DNA of 64,000 bases from Rosa chinensis (GCF_002994745.2 NC_037094.1:7734001-7798000), one strand, 5' to 3'; numbered from the stretch's first letter, positions 10,550-23,845 are shown. Made by a program: numbers and translations. Notes: generated by a model from the letters alone, not told the origin.

Positions 10550-13126
10550 TGCTTGATGGTTTCGGCAACATGCTTCAATTTTTCATTGCCTCTTCATCAT
10601 TTACGCCCAGCATGGAATGCTTACAGACTCTGAGGTCAGCTCCTCTAGTTTTTGATTCGATTTCGAGCAAATGTGCATTGTTTGTTGCAAATTGTATATG
10701 AATTTGTTCTGTTTCAGGCGTGCTATGAGCACCTACCAGAGGAAGTGTTCTCTGGCCGATGAGATTCAGCTGGTGAGGTTCCTTCTGTGTGTAATTGAGA
10801 GCTGTCATTCGGAGTTAAGTAGCTCATTGCATTCGATTCGCAACCAGAGCTCTGCTTCTGAAGTGGGAAAGAGAAAGCCAATGCCGTGATATGGCAGCGT
10901 ATGGGAAGTTCAGACCCTTGCATTCAATATGCTTGGAGAAACAATCTCTAGGGCCAGCTCGTCGTTTCCTGTTGATATCTGGAAATCATCTATTGATGTA
11001 GCAATCCTATTCTAGGCTCGTGTTTATAAGCATACGAACGTACATTTCATTCTGAGGCTGTTTTTCTTTGAACCAGGTTTTTAGGAAAGTGATGGATGTA
11101 TTGGCAGCTAAAAGCCTGCTTGTAGAAGACATTGTAATATCGAGCTAACTTATCTTTGGCCTTGCTGTTGGCTCTCTCTAAACAAACATGTAAACAAAGA
11201 TACAAATGAAAGCATGAATCTGGAGTACTGCTTGTTTCAACTCGTTTTCCATAACTTTTCATCCTTACATATTATTACCATGACGCTTGTGCTTTACAGG
11301 TTTTATTTATCTCTCCTGCATAGTCTGCACTTGACTCTCTCAGATCTTAAGTGTTCCCTCCCTGACCATGTAAGATATTATTGTCTTGTGTATCAGATTT
11401 GAGATTGGATTTGGATATGCAATTATTATCCTTCATACTTTCTGGATTTGATTTTCGGGTGTCAGGTTTTGTAGCTGCTTTGCAAATGTTCTTGTTAGTA
11501 GTAGAAGCCAGCTTACCAGGCCGGTAACTGGTCAAAAGGAGAGTGAACTGAGTGTAGCAAGCCTTAAGTCTGGTTTGGAAGATCCTAAAAAGACAGATCG
11601 TAGTCCATATAAACCTCCACACCTACGCTAAAGGGACGGTTCAAAGCAGATTGGAGCTTGAGGTTCTCAAGGTTTATCAGATGAGGAATCTTCCACACTT
11701 GACCTCGCCTCTCTGATTTATAGTGACAGTGATGGATCACTTAAAGACACTGAGAGCATTCAGAAATCGAAGGTCAGAGTAGCTGCCACTGTTTGTATAC
11801 AGGTAAGTTTGGCATGGCGTTTCGGTTCTTCCCGGTTTTTTCTTCTCATCATCAATAGTCGGCAACAAAATAGGGTAGATGTTAGGTATCCTTTTTGGTG
11901 CCTGTTCTTTACATCTACCATAATTTGAATGCAAAGAAATATTTTGAAACTTAAAATACAGAGAGATGAAAGGAAGATGTTATTTGATCTTCCTTGAGAA
12001 GTACCTTCTCTTTCTGTTGATTTTGTTAGCTGGAATACCTAATGCTTTTGTGAAATTTGAATAACATGGGGACACATTTAAACAATGACATGATTTATTC
12101 TGCAATATATGTGGATAAGATGGTATGCTTGACTTTGATAATGCACGCTTGCGGATTGACAAAAATAACTTTTTGGAAGGATATCTGTCAAGCTGATTCG
12201 AAATCATTTAGTAGCCAATGGACACTGCTTTTGCCAACCAATGATGTATTACAACCTAGGTAAAGCATCCTACGTCCTCCAATCCATTGTTGATTAATTT
12301 CATTTATTTCTCTCCCTTTCATTCTCATTTTGTTTCATGTTACCTTCTGATATACAGGAAGTTTGAAGGAACACTAATGACTTGTTTGCTGTTTGATCCC
12401 TATTTGAAGGTATTGTTTACTCTTCTTTTCATATTATCTTTTAGTTACCTCACTACGCTTTGGTGAATTATTTGACAGCTATACCCTGGATTTACATAAA
12501 AAAAGAATAATATATTTTCGCTTGTTACACTGCATGGAAAATGTTTTTATCGTTTTCACAAATTTCAAACATCTTCTGATTGTCATCTAATGATTTTTCT
12601 TCAGTGGTGCTTCTAGCTGACACATGCTTCTTATGGTGCCTAGGCACGGGTTGCATCTGCCTCAACTCTGGAAGCAATGTTGGATGGGCCTTCTTCTGTT
12701 TTTCTGCTGGTAGCAGAGTTCAAAGAGTCTTCTAAAAGGGGATCTTTTACAGCACTTTCAAGTTCCCTTGGACATATACTAATGCAGCTTCATACAGGTA
12801 TGTAAAAGGCACTATAATGTAAAATGTCATTTTCGGTGTAGTTATACCACATGTACATGCTTTAGTATATCTTCTGTTTTCTCTTTATATTATAACACTG
12901 ATGTATCTGATGTAGGTATTTTATACTTGGTTCAACGACAAACTCATAGTAGATTGCTGGCATCCTTGTTCAAGATTCTCATGCTTTTGATATCATCTAC
13001 ACCATATTTATTCTCCAACCGAAGTATTTTTATAGTCAATGTTTTTTTCTTTCTTTTTTCAATGTCACATGTTTGTTTGTTTGTTTAATCTTCTCATGCT
13101 GCCCTTAATCTTTATTCTGATTCCCA
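10550..13126 (+). pseudogene. Partial HEATR6 copy (exons 2-10 with introns), disabled
   Basis: This stretch matches 15300-17905 of the intact HEATR6 gene through both exons and introns, at about 92% identity in exon 3 by eye. It starts inside exon 2 and stops in the intron after exon 10, so it has no exon 1, no promoter and no 3' half. Disabling changes are visible. A TGA is at 10887-10889 in exon 3. A 10-bp deletion near 11495 shifts the exon 6 frame. A TAA is at 11629-11631 and a TGA at 11659-11661. The donor after exon 10 has changed from GT to AT (13004). Retained introns mean a DNA-level copy, not a processed retrocopy. It lies in the same orientation about 1.7 kb upstream of its likely source. 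Both breakpoints touch the direct repeats. Confidence 0.93.
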
Positions 13127-13354
13127 AAGTGTTCGTCCCTTTCTGCTAATCTGCCAACCTCATGGCAAAGAAGATAAAAAGTTCTTGCAACACAGAATAC
13201 TATATATATGTCAAAAAGCCACTGGGACATATACATTTACATGTTTTACATCTTAATCAGTAAGAAGCACATTAGTTACTTAGCTTCTTACATCCATTCA
13301 CTACAGGAGCACACAAACAATGGACGCACACACATATAATAAGGTTAAAAATGA
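13127..13354. repeat. Right direct repeat flanking the HEATR6 fragment
   Basis: It begins AAGTGTTCGTCCCTTTC immediately after the HEATR6-like sequence ends and closes with AAGGTTAAAAATGA. It is the partner of 10294-10549. Its divergence from that copy (roughly 22 differences in 215 compared bases) is close to the divergence of the gene fragment from HEATR6, so both may date from one event. Confidence 0.85.
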
Positions 13355-14201
13355 AAAATCCAACCAAAAAGCATAGAGGGAACCAAAGTTTCCCTTCTAT
13401 GTAACGATCATATCTCCCCAGAAAAAGGACTGATAGAAGAGCCAAGAAGAGCTACAAAGTACAAACAACGTTGGGAGAAGTCCACTATATAATTTTATTT
13501 TATTTTAGTTTAAGGAAATTTAAAAAAAAATAAAATAATGTGATTATATATTTTGACTCTTTGCTTATCATGCAAATAATCTCAAATGAGCTTTTAGAAC
13601 CATGTTCAGTGTCTTGTCAAAAGCAGTTTCTAACTTGTTTTTTATAACTCACATTTTTCTTTAAGAAAATGACACGCCAAAAATTTTCCGAAACTCTTGG
13701 ACGGTCGTTAGAATATACGTTATAAGGAAAACAATCACATGCTCGTTAGATCACAACAAGTATTAATTTCCAGCAACCAAATAAATTACCCTAGTTTAAT
13801 CTTCATTTCTTTATTCAGACTCCCACTGGTCAAGAATTCGAAAAACTATATAACAGAAGAAAAAAGAAAGAAAAAAAGAGAGCAAACCGAGTAACGGCGG
13901 GGTTGGATATATAAAAAGGGAAGGGTTGGCAGACGATGTGGTGAATAGGTTCCGGGGAAACCACATTGATCGATGACCATCATTGTATAATGTTAAATCA
14001 TCAATGACTATAACATCTAGAACTAGTTAATTATCATGATATGGCATATGTGTTTCAGAGTATAGCTCATCAGCAAAACTGCCCTCCATCTATAGAAACA
14101 TATGAAAATCAATTCTCTGAATAGGATCTCCATCAATTGGCAACCTGAGGAAACCACTTAAATCGCCTCAACTATCGAGGTGTTCATCTTCTGGGATGTT
14201 A
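13355..14201. other. Gene-free stretch upstream of the MITE
   Basis: No coding sequence is recognised. A small hairpin lies at about 13370-13399 (arms CATAGAGGGAA and TTCCCTTCTATG). The rest is AT-rich single-copy-looking DNA. TTA at 14199-14201 is the left target-site copy of the MITE that follows. Confidence 0.5.
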
Positions 14202-14505
14202 GCAACTCCAACAGATTCCCTATATTTTGATTTTTTTATACTTTAGGGAAAAATAAACCTCTTTTGCTCCAACAGATTTTCTATAACTATCCCTATTTTA
14301 GGGAAAGTGAGGAAAGAGAAAACCAAATTCCTTATATTTACAGCAAACTCTAAAATTTTAACGAACAATATTGAGATTTTAGAGATTGTTGTAAAATAGA
14401 GAATTTGTTGGAGTTGGAGAAAAAAAAAAAGGCTAAATTTTTGACTTTTACTTCCCTATAATACATAAATTAATACATAAATTATGGAGAAACGGTTGGA
14501 GTTGC
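14202..14505. mobile_element. Tourist/Harbinger-like MITE, 304 bp, with TTA target duplication
   Basis: The left end GCAACTCCAAC and right end GTTGGAGTTGC are perfect 11-bp inverted repeats. TTA flanks both sides (14199-14201 and 14506-14508). A 3-bp TTA/TAA duplication is the signature of PIF/Harbinger elements. The interior is AT-rich and has inverted internal copies (CTCCAACAGATT near 14269, GAATTTGTTGGAGTTGG near 14401). No coding capacity. It ends 344 bases before the HEATR6 ATG. Confidence 0.8.
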
Positions 14506-14849
14506 TTAAGCATGATGCTAGAAAAAGAGTCAATATACACCGGATGAAAAAAGACTTCGTTAGCCAGCACAATGGGGTCATGATAAGTTGCGTTCCCTAG
14601 AAGATCATCCTAATCCTAATCACAATCACAACCGGGGAAATCAACATTAACACATTTATCTGTTTCTTTTTGCCGTGTCTAATCCAAATGTGTCCAGGTT
14701 TGTGCAGTATATACCATAGGCAAATAGGACTGCAATTTGGGCCCATAATCCAATTGACCCGGCCTATACGATGAAATTTATTTCTCTTTCCTTTTCGGGT
14801 TGGAAACGGAAACAGTTTGGACAGTCTCCGATTTTAAGAACTGAATTGA

Positions 14850-17800
14850 ATGGGAGGGACTGAGAAGACGAGCAAGGTCGTTATGACGGCGTCTGTATCA
14901 CAATCGCCGGTCAGGTGGTGGCGGACGGCGTTTCTGACCGTCAGAGACGAAACCCTCACGACTCCTCCTCGCACTCCAATCCCCGAACTCCTCCACAATT
15001 TCATCTTCTCCCACTCCCACACTCTCCTCTCCGCTGCCCCCGACCTCCCTCCGCAGGAGGTGACGTCAGATTTGTTGTTCCTAACGGAATTGATCACCAC
15101 CAAGTCTCACGGCGCCGGCGATTTGACCCCTACCTTCGCTCACACAATTCACCTGGTATATCGACTATGACTGAGACCTTCTTCTTCATCTTCACCTATG
15201 CTTTGCTTGTTCATATTAACCTCAGTAAATTTCGATTCCAGATCCATGACGTTAGCCATCGTCTTCCTCTGGAAGTCAATTCAGCTTCGTGGACTCTCAT
15301 GCTTGACGGTTTCGGCAACATGCTTCAATTCTTCATTGCCTCTTCGTCATTTACGCCCAGCATGGAATGCTTACAGACTCTGAGGTCAGTTCCTCTGGTT
15401 TTCGATTCAATTTCGAGCAAATGTGTATTGTTGTTGCAAATTGTATATGAATTTCTTCCTGTTTTAGGCGTGTTATGAGCACCTACCAGAGGAAGTGTTC
15501 TCCGGCGGATGAGATTCAGCTGGTTAAGTTCCTTCTGCGCGTAATTGAGAGCTGTCATTCAGAGTTAAGTAGCTCATTGCATTCAATTCGCAACCAGAGC
15601 TCTGCTTCTGAAGTTGGAAAGAGAAAGCCATCGCCGCAACATTGCAGCTTATGGGAAGCTCAGACCCTTGCATTCAATATGCTTGGAGAAACAATCTCTA
15701 GGGCCGGCTCGTTGTTTCCCGTGGATATCTGGAAATCATCTATTGAGGTAGCAATCCTTTTATAGGCTCGTGGTTACAAGCATATGAATGTACATTTCAT
15801 TCTGAGGCTGTTTTTATCTGAACCAGGTTTTTAGGAAAGTGATGGATGTATTGGCAGCTAAAAGCCTGCTTGTAGAAGACACTGTAATGTCGAGGTGACT
15901 TACCTTTGACCTTTCTGTTGGCCCTCTCTAAACAAACACGTAAACAAAGATACATATGAAAGCATGAATTTAGAGTACTGCTTGTTTCAACTTGTTGTAC
16001 AAACTTTTCATCCTTACATATTGTTGCCATGACGCTTGTGCTCTGCAGGTTTTATTTATCTCTGCTGCATTGTCTGCACTTGACTCTCTCAGATCGTAAG
16101 TGTTCCCTCTCTGACCATGTAAGTTATTAATGTCTTGTGTATCAGATTTAAGATTGGATTTGGATATGCAATTATTATCCTTCATACTTTATGGATTTGA
16201 TTTTCAGGTGTCAGGTTTTGTAGCTGCTTTGCGAATGTTCTTGTCCTATGGTATTAGTAGTAGAAGCCAGCTTACCAGGCCGGCAACTGGTCAAAAGGAG
16301 AGTGAACTTAGTGTAGCCAGCCTTAAGTCTGGTTTGGAAGATCCTAAAAAGACAGATCGTAGTCCATATAGACCTCCACACCTACGCAAAAGGGACAGTT
16401 CAAAGCAGATTGGAGCTCGAGGTTCTCAAGGTTTATCAGATCAGGAATCTTCCACACTTGACTTTGCCTCATCAGATTCAGATTATAGTGACAGTGATGG
16501 ATCACTTAAAGACACTGAAAGCATTCAGAAGTCGAAGGTCAGAGTAGCTGCCATTGTTTGTATACAGGTAAGTTTTGGATGGCATTTTGGTTCTTACCCG
16601 TTTTTTCTTCTCATCATCAACAGTCGGCCACATAATAGGGTAGATGTTAGGTATCCTTTTTGGTACGTATTCTTTACATCTACCATAATTTGAAAGCAAA
16701 GAAAGATTTTAAAACTTAAAATACAGAGAGATGAAAGGGAGATGTTATTTGATCTTCCTTAAGAAGTACCTTCTCTTTGAGTTGATTTTGTTAGCTGGAT
16801 TACCTAATGCTTTTGTGAAATTTGAAAACATGGGGACACATTTAAACAATGACATGATTTATTCTGCAATATGTGGATAAGATGGTATGCTTGACTTTGA
16901 TAATGCACACTTTTAATGTTAGCGTGATTGACATTTATTATTATTTTTACTTTTTGGAAGGATCTCTGTCAAGCTGATTCGAAATCATTTAGTAGCCAAT
17001 GGACACTGCTTTTGCCAACCAGTGATGTACTACAACCTAGGTGAAGCATCCTACGTCCTCCAATCCCTTGTTGATTAGTTTCATTTATTTATTTCTCTTT
17101 CATTCTCACTTGTTTCATGTTACCTTCTGATATACAGGAAGTTTGAAGCAACACTAATGACTTGTTTGCTGTTTGATCCCTATTTGAAGGTATTGTTCAC
17201 TCTTCCTTTCATATTATCTTTTACTTACCTCACTACCCTTTGGTGAATTATTTGACAGCTATACCCTTGATTTACATAAAAAAAGAATAATATATTTTCA
17301 CTTGTTACACTGCATAGAAAATGTTTTTATCATTTTCACAATTTTTGAACATCTTCTGATTGTCATATAATGATTTTTCTTCAGTGGTGCTTCTAGCTGA
17401 CACATGCTTCTTATGGTGCCTAGGCACGGGTTGCATCTGCCTCAACTCTGGAAGCAATGTTGGATGGGCCTTCTTCTGTTTTTCTGCAGGTAGCAGAGTT
17501 TAAAGAGTCTTCTAAAAGGGGATCTTTTACAGCACTTTCAAGTTCCCTTGGACATATACTAATGCAGCTTCATACAGGTATGTAAAAGGCACTATAATGC
17601 AACATTTCATTTTCGGTGTAGTTATACTACATGTACATGCTTCAGTATATCTTCTGTTTTGTCTTGATATTATAACACTGATGTATCTGATGTAGGTATT
17701 TTATACTTAATTCAACGAGAAACTCATAGTAGATTGCTGGCATCCTTGTTCAAGATTCTCATGCTTTTGATATCATCTACACCGTATGTATTCTCCAACC

Positions 17801-20800
17801 AAAGCATTTTCATTGTCAATGTTTTTTCTTTCTTTTTTCAATGTCACATATTTGTTTGTTTGTTTAATCTTCTCATGCTGCCCTTAATCTGTATTCTGAT
17901 TCCCAGATTTTTGTTGAAATAAATTCAGTGTGATCTTGTCATAATTCAATTTAATATTACTTTTATTGTTCAAAAAAGAAGTTGGCAGAAATGATATGAA
18001 TTACAGCTTTTAAGTGCATTGATATTACCTTTTGGGTGTGATCTTCCCCTTGCCCACCCCTTTTGGCTTTTGGTGACACAGTTTGTCCTCTGCATTAGGA
18101 TCCTATGTGGAAGCCATGATGGCATTTCCCTTCCTCTATCAATTGACACTTTTCAACATTATGACCAGGATGGAAGCTTCCTCTCAATAATGTCATTCAT
18201 TTTATTAGATACTTGTAGATAGTCAATAAATGCGTGATGCTGCATTGCTGATCTTTTTATTTAATTATTGTTATCTTCTGTAAGGATAGTGTTATGTGCA
18301 CTTATTGTTCCTGTCAATCATCATTCTACAGATATTCAAGAATGCCTGGAGAATTGTTGCCAACAGTTTTTACATCTCTACAAGAAAGGATACAAAATGG
18401 GTTTCAGTTTAAAAGTGATCAGACTGGCCTGCTGGTTAGTATTCCTTTTGCTTAATATATATATATATATATATTTTTTTTTTTTTTCACATGTAAACCA
18501 TATCTGTGATGTGTGCCCTTCCTCACTGTGATATCTTATATTATTTTTTTACCTCATTCAACAGGTTTCTTCTTTTAGTTGCTTGACTACAGCTCTGAAT
18601 ACCTCACCATCCTCACCGCAAATCAAAGAAATGCTTCAGAGAGAGATATTTAATGGTGAGCATTGAGCAAAAGATTTGCAGCATAAACAGATAACTCTAC
18701 TTGTACTCATGTTTGCTAGTTCTTAAAAACAAAAAAAAAACAAAAAAAGATCCTGCTGGTCATCATGTAACATATGATAATTCATTGAGCCTCTTTTCTC
18801 CCAGATGGATAACGGATCTGGATTTAGGAAAATTCATCAATTTTCCCCTTAAATGTGTCCTGTGCCTTTTCTCCAGGTTTTGCCGAGGCCAAAAAGAAGT
18901 CGGGTGTTCTTTTTACGTTGTTTCAATTTTCAGAACAAGTTAGCAACCCGCCAATATGCTTCGAGGCTCTTCAGGTAATACTGTAACTAGTGTAAGACAG
19001 CTTGAAAATCTAAAATTTGTCTCTTGGTTTCTGATTGGAAGATCTGATTCTCTTCTGGGCAAGCATTTTGGCATCAGCGTGCCATCATCAAGAAATGCTT
19101 ATGCTTTCCCTGATAGTGTCATCTCTTCTATGTACTAGAAGTCTGATTATTTTGTAGAAAGGCATGAGGCATTGTCGATGCATGTCATGGTTATAACTAA
19201 GAAAGATGTCGCATTACATTACTTATGTTGTCACTTACAGGCGCTTAGGGCTGTGTCGCACAATTACCCCAGTATAATGTTTTCCTGTTGGGAACAAATT
19301 TCCACCATTGTTTATCACCTTTTGAGGGCAGCTACTCCTGAAGTTCCTGCAGGACAATGGAAAGGGCATACTGGAAATTCTGTTGGATTCATTGGGGAAA
19401 AACTCATTACAGCTGCTATTAGAGTAAGAGCCCTTTTCCGTTATTTAGTTTTTTTGCTTCCCTCATTTATTAAATGTATACTTTTGGTGAATCTGTTCAT
19501 TTACATTAGAAAGTGAAGTAAAATCTTACAAAGTGGCACCTTTTTTATATAAACATGATGATTCTTTTTCCTATTTTCACACACACAGATATAATGATTC
19601 TTGATGCCAATTATATCAGGTTTTGGATGAATCTCTTCGTGCAATATCTGGATTTAAAGGAACGGAAGACCCTTTAGACGATAAACTACTTGATGCCCCA
19701 TTTACTTCTGACTGCATAAGGATGAAGAAAGTTTCATCAGCTCCTTCATATGAACTTGAGAGCTTGGAAAATACTAGAGATGAACCCACATCATGTCAGT
19801 CTGGAATTGAGCAGTGGTGTGAGGCAATTGAGAAGCATATGCCTTTAATTCTACAACATACTTCTGCAATGGTTAGTTGATATAAAAACTGACTTTCAAT
19901 AGCATTGCTTGTTTGAACAATTTTAGATTTGCATTTATTCTGACAGTCCTTTTGGTGCTTACGGGTATAAGAAACACACCTGGTGTTCCAGCAGATTATA
20001 AAATCTTGTCAAACAGTTGTCAGAACATGCAGATAGATTTGAAGTTATTTGAAAGGATAAAAAAAACCTTTTTATACGGAACTCTAATCTGAGATGGTAA
20101 AAAGATATCTATCAATTGCTACAATGGTAAAAAGAGTATCATTGGACTGTCTTTATTGGGAGACTCTCAATGTATCAATAGTTGAAGCTTCCAAATAGAA
20201 TTATCCATTTTGAGCAGGATCAAGACTATCGCAAATCTTGCTCAAGTTGGGTAAATATGTAGAAGATATGTTTTGTGTTTTAATCTGCACCTCTTGATCC
20301 TTTTTTTTTTTTTTTCCCTTCTATCTTGGAAGGTGAGAGCTGCCTCAGTTACCTGTTTTGCGGGTATAACTTCTTCTGTGTTCTGCACACTCTCGAAGGA
20401 AAAACGGGACTTCATTCTTTCATCTTTAGTAAGTTTTCGTTACTTATTGTTGAGCAGCTGCACTTTAACTGCTGTATTCTGGTGAATAGAACAGAGTTTT
20501 CTTGTCAGCTTATGAATTATAACTACAAAATCTTCATAGGTTCGTGCTGCCGTTCACGGTGATGTACCTTCAGTTAGGGCAGCTGCTTGTCGGGCCATTG
20601 GTGTCATTTCATCTTTTCCTCAAGTTTCTCAAAGGTGATTTTGTTATGTTTTTGAACGGCTTTGAATGATCTCTCAAATTTGTATTATATGTTATCAACT
20701 TTAATGTGCAAGTTAGGACAAAAGTTTACTAAGAACTCAAATTATAGTGCAGAGATCCTTGATAAGTTTGTTCATGCTGTGGAGAGTAACACTCGTGATC

Positions 20801-22005
20801 CTTTGGTCTCGGTACTTTTCTTATTTCTCTATTTTTTTTCTTTCAATAAAGCATACTCTCCATTTTATTTCTTAAAGCAGCTGAAATCTTTCTTGCCATT
20901 CTTCAGGTCCGAATAACTGCTTCTTGGGCTTTGGCAAACATATGTGATTCTATCCATCATTGTATTGATGATTTTAGCTTGGAAAAGACTGAAGGTCAGC
21001 TTAGATTTATAGGAGTGATGTAGTTAGATCTATTTCTCTAATATCTCTGCATCAGTATTTTAAACTAATACTTTTTTTTTTGTGTTCTTTTTAAATAGGC
21101 TCTCTTAAAATTTCTCAATTATTTACCTTATTAACCGAGTGCGCTTTGCGTCTGACTAAGGACGGAGACAAGGTAAATATATTAATTAGCAAAGCTATTT
21201 AAATTCTTTTATAATTGCTTGGTCAAGTAATTTATTATCTCTCGCTCCCTCCTTCCTCCCTCCCTCCTTCCTAGATGAGAAGCTAGAAAAAGGAATTCAA
21301 CAAAGATAAAAATGAATATTGTTAACAGGGAGGACCACCTCTCACTAAATTATAAGAATGTCTTGATATACTTGTCTTGATACTGCACACACACAATTCT
21401 TGTGCTTGATTCCGTTGACTGCCTGCAAATTTATGGTGATCGACAATCATATGTATTTCTCACAGCTTTGAGGCTCTTTTTTTTCCCCTACCATCAGATT
21501 AAATCAAATGCTGTAAGAGCTCTAGGGAATCTTTCAAGATCTATCAAATGTACAATTGAATTTGAGGCGCCAGGGGATTATGGGAAAGGTTGTCAAAGAG
21601 ATGTATCAATATCATACCATCCAGCTTCTTTGAGAGATTCGCGTTGGCTTGATAGGGTTATTCAGGCATTTATTTCTTGTGTTACAACTGGTAATGTCAA
21701 GGTATCGATAATCAGAATTCGATGTTTGATTGTAAAGAAATTCTAATTAGATGGGGAATGGACAAGAATGTGTGTCGTGATTGTTAATATATTGTGTTTT
21801 CTACTGAAAATTCAAAGTGTATTTAACAGGTCCAATGGAATGTTTGTCATGCTTTGAGCAACCTATTTCTGAACGAGACATTAAGACTGCAAGACATGGA
21901 TTGGTAAAGCGATTCGAATCTTGTTTCTGGCATGGTTGTAATGCATTTGTTGCTGATTTAGTTCTGTTCAGGGATGTGTTTGGGTGAAAATAATCTCTGG
22001 AAGAC

Positions 22006-22043
<38 letters not shown>

Positions 22044-23243
22044 ACACCCACCCACACACACACGAAAGAAAGAGGAAGAAGGGTGGATGCTTTTGTAATA
22101 GTGGAATAGCTATTTGATAGTAGTGAAATCCCAAAGAGTATATAATCTCTGTATGTTCGATGGTAAGCTTGCAACTAAAAATAATAACTGATGCATGTTT
22201 GTCTGACAGGGCTCCATCTGTGTTTAGTATTCTTCTACTACTGTTACGTGATTCTTCCAACTTTAAGATCAGAATCCAAGCAGCTGCTGCTCTGGCTGTT
22301 CCAGCATCGGTGCATGGTGAGTGAAAGCATTTACTCTTGTTTCTATGTATGGTTGCCCTTGTAACTAGTCAAATGCCTTATCAATTACCAGTCTCAACCG
22401 AAGTATAAATTTTGTCTATTATCTGCTGCATGGGTTGACTGTCATCTTCTGGATGCATTCTTGCCAAGAATTTTTCTATTTATTTTCTTTTGGTTTTGTC
22501 TGAGGTACTGTAAGTCATTCCTTCCTAAAATCTGGAAATTGAAACAGATGCCCATTTGTTTGTTGCAGATTATGGGGAATCTTTCTCAGACGTCATCCAG
22601 GGTCTGGAGCATATATTAGAGAATCAAGGTTCAGACCAGATTGCATCACCATCAAATTTCAAATATAGGGTTGCCCTTGAAAAGCAGGTCAATAATCCAA
22701 ATCACTTGCACCTGAGTAGTTATGTGGGCTAATATTGATTGAAACTATGCATTTTGGTTGGGCATGTGTGGTATATGGTGTGTTTAATCATTGTATCTTC
22801 TGCTTGATTCAGTTAACCTCAACCATGTTGCATGTTCTCATCCTCGCTTCAAGCTCTGATCATGAACCAGTGAAAGTTTTTCTTGTAAAAGTAAGTTGTG
22901 CATACATACTGATAGCAGCCTGCTTTCTGTATGAAATTTGACAGTTGATTGATTTTGATCCATATTGAGGAATGAGACATATTGCTGAAATGTTTGTCAT
23001 TCTGGCTCATTTTCCATTTGCTGCATACAGAAAGCCTCATTCTTTGAAGACTGGTTCAAGGCACTGTGCTCATCACTAGGAGAGTCGAGTAGTCAACCGG
23101 AACTTGAAAATAAGAAGTCCCTTGAGAACCCAAAGAAAGAGATGATATGCAACGCAATTCGGTCACTAATTCAGCTGTACAATGACAGGAAGCATCATGC
23201 AATTGCCGAGAAATTTGAGAAGTTAGAGAAAAGCATACAGTGA
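14850..23243 (+). CDS. HEATR6-like HEAT/ARM-repeat protein, 26 exons
   Basis: Twenty-six exons join in one frame of 1179 residues, close to human HEATR6. Exons: 14850-15155, 15242-15384, 15468-15747, 15827-15894, 16049-16118, 16208-16567, 16961-17040, 17138-17189, 17424-17577, 17696-17783, 18332-18434, 18565-18655, 18877-18974, 19241-19423, 19620-19871, 20333-20428, 20540-20634, 20748-20811, 20907-20994, 21099-21172, 21498-21701, 21830-21903, 22210-22316, 22569-22687, 22813-22890, 23031-23243. All introns are GT-AG. Residues 290-409 (exon 6) are a linker with SPYRPPHLRKRD and an acidic Ser/Asp stretch. The DUF4042-type HEAT block follows (DPYLKARVASASTLEAML), then more repeats (VRAAAVHGDVPSVRAAACRA, VRITASWALANICD, VQWNVCHALSNLF). 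HEAT repeats form a binding scaffold; the role in plants is not established. At4g38120 is the Arabidopsis relative, from memory. ATG 14850 is first in frame; an ATG at 14883 could also serve. Intact, so the upstream pseudogene has not replaced it. Confidence 0.93.
22007..22064. repeat. 37-base poly-C run with CA-rich tail, in HEATR6 intron 22
   Basis: C runs without a break from 22007 to 22043, followed by ACACCCACCCACACACACAC. The complementary strand is a G run that could form G-quadruplexes. It is within the intron between 21903 and 22210. The exact length may be a sequencing or assembly estimate. Confidence 0.9.
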
Positions 23244-23845
23244 GTTCTCTTGATCTTTCTCGATGAACTTGTACACTACATGTGTGGACACCAACCCCAT
23301 GACCAAGTCCCTTGCATAGTCACCTAATACACAAAAAATACTGCTTTTCTGAAGACAAAGATTTTCGACATACTGGGCTCTCTTTTTCAATCACAACGGC
23401 ATACAGAGCTCTGGACGGGGTTGGTTAGAAATTAGGATCCTAAGTGGGTCGATGTTGTTGTATTACTGTGTATGTGTTATATTAGATTATAGGGACCTTT
23501 ATTTGATTTATAACGTTATTGTAGGGTGTGTATGGATTACCTAATTACAAGATGTTTTCTTCTTTCGGCTATAAATTATTAAAGTATAGGAGTCGGCCGT
23601 TTCCGTGTTGTGTCTTTCAACAAATCTTCAGTGTTGGTCACCTTTGGATTATCGTCGCTTATTACTCACCCAAGCTTTCTTTTGACCTTGTTCACCATTT
23701 GGGATTCCACTTTATGATATCTAATAAAAGTTACTACAGTGTTGAGGTTGCAAACATCAAATTATATTATCACATAAGAACTATATTCCAAGTCATGTTT
23801 TTTACTTCTTGAATTTTTACTAAAATTAATCCGAATGTCAACGTT

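Noticed and set aside
10294..13354. Interpretation as an ordinary LTR retrotransposon with captured HEATR6
   Set aside because: The direct repeats lack TG...CA ends, no primer site or polypurine tract was found, and the insert keeps introns in sense orientation.
23528..23812. 94-codon plus-strand frame after HEATR6
   Set aside because: No similarity, no promoter; falls in UTR/intergenic DNA and looks like chance.
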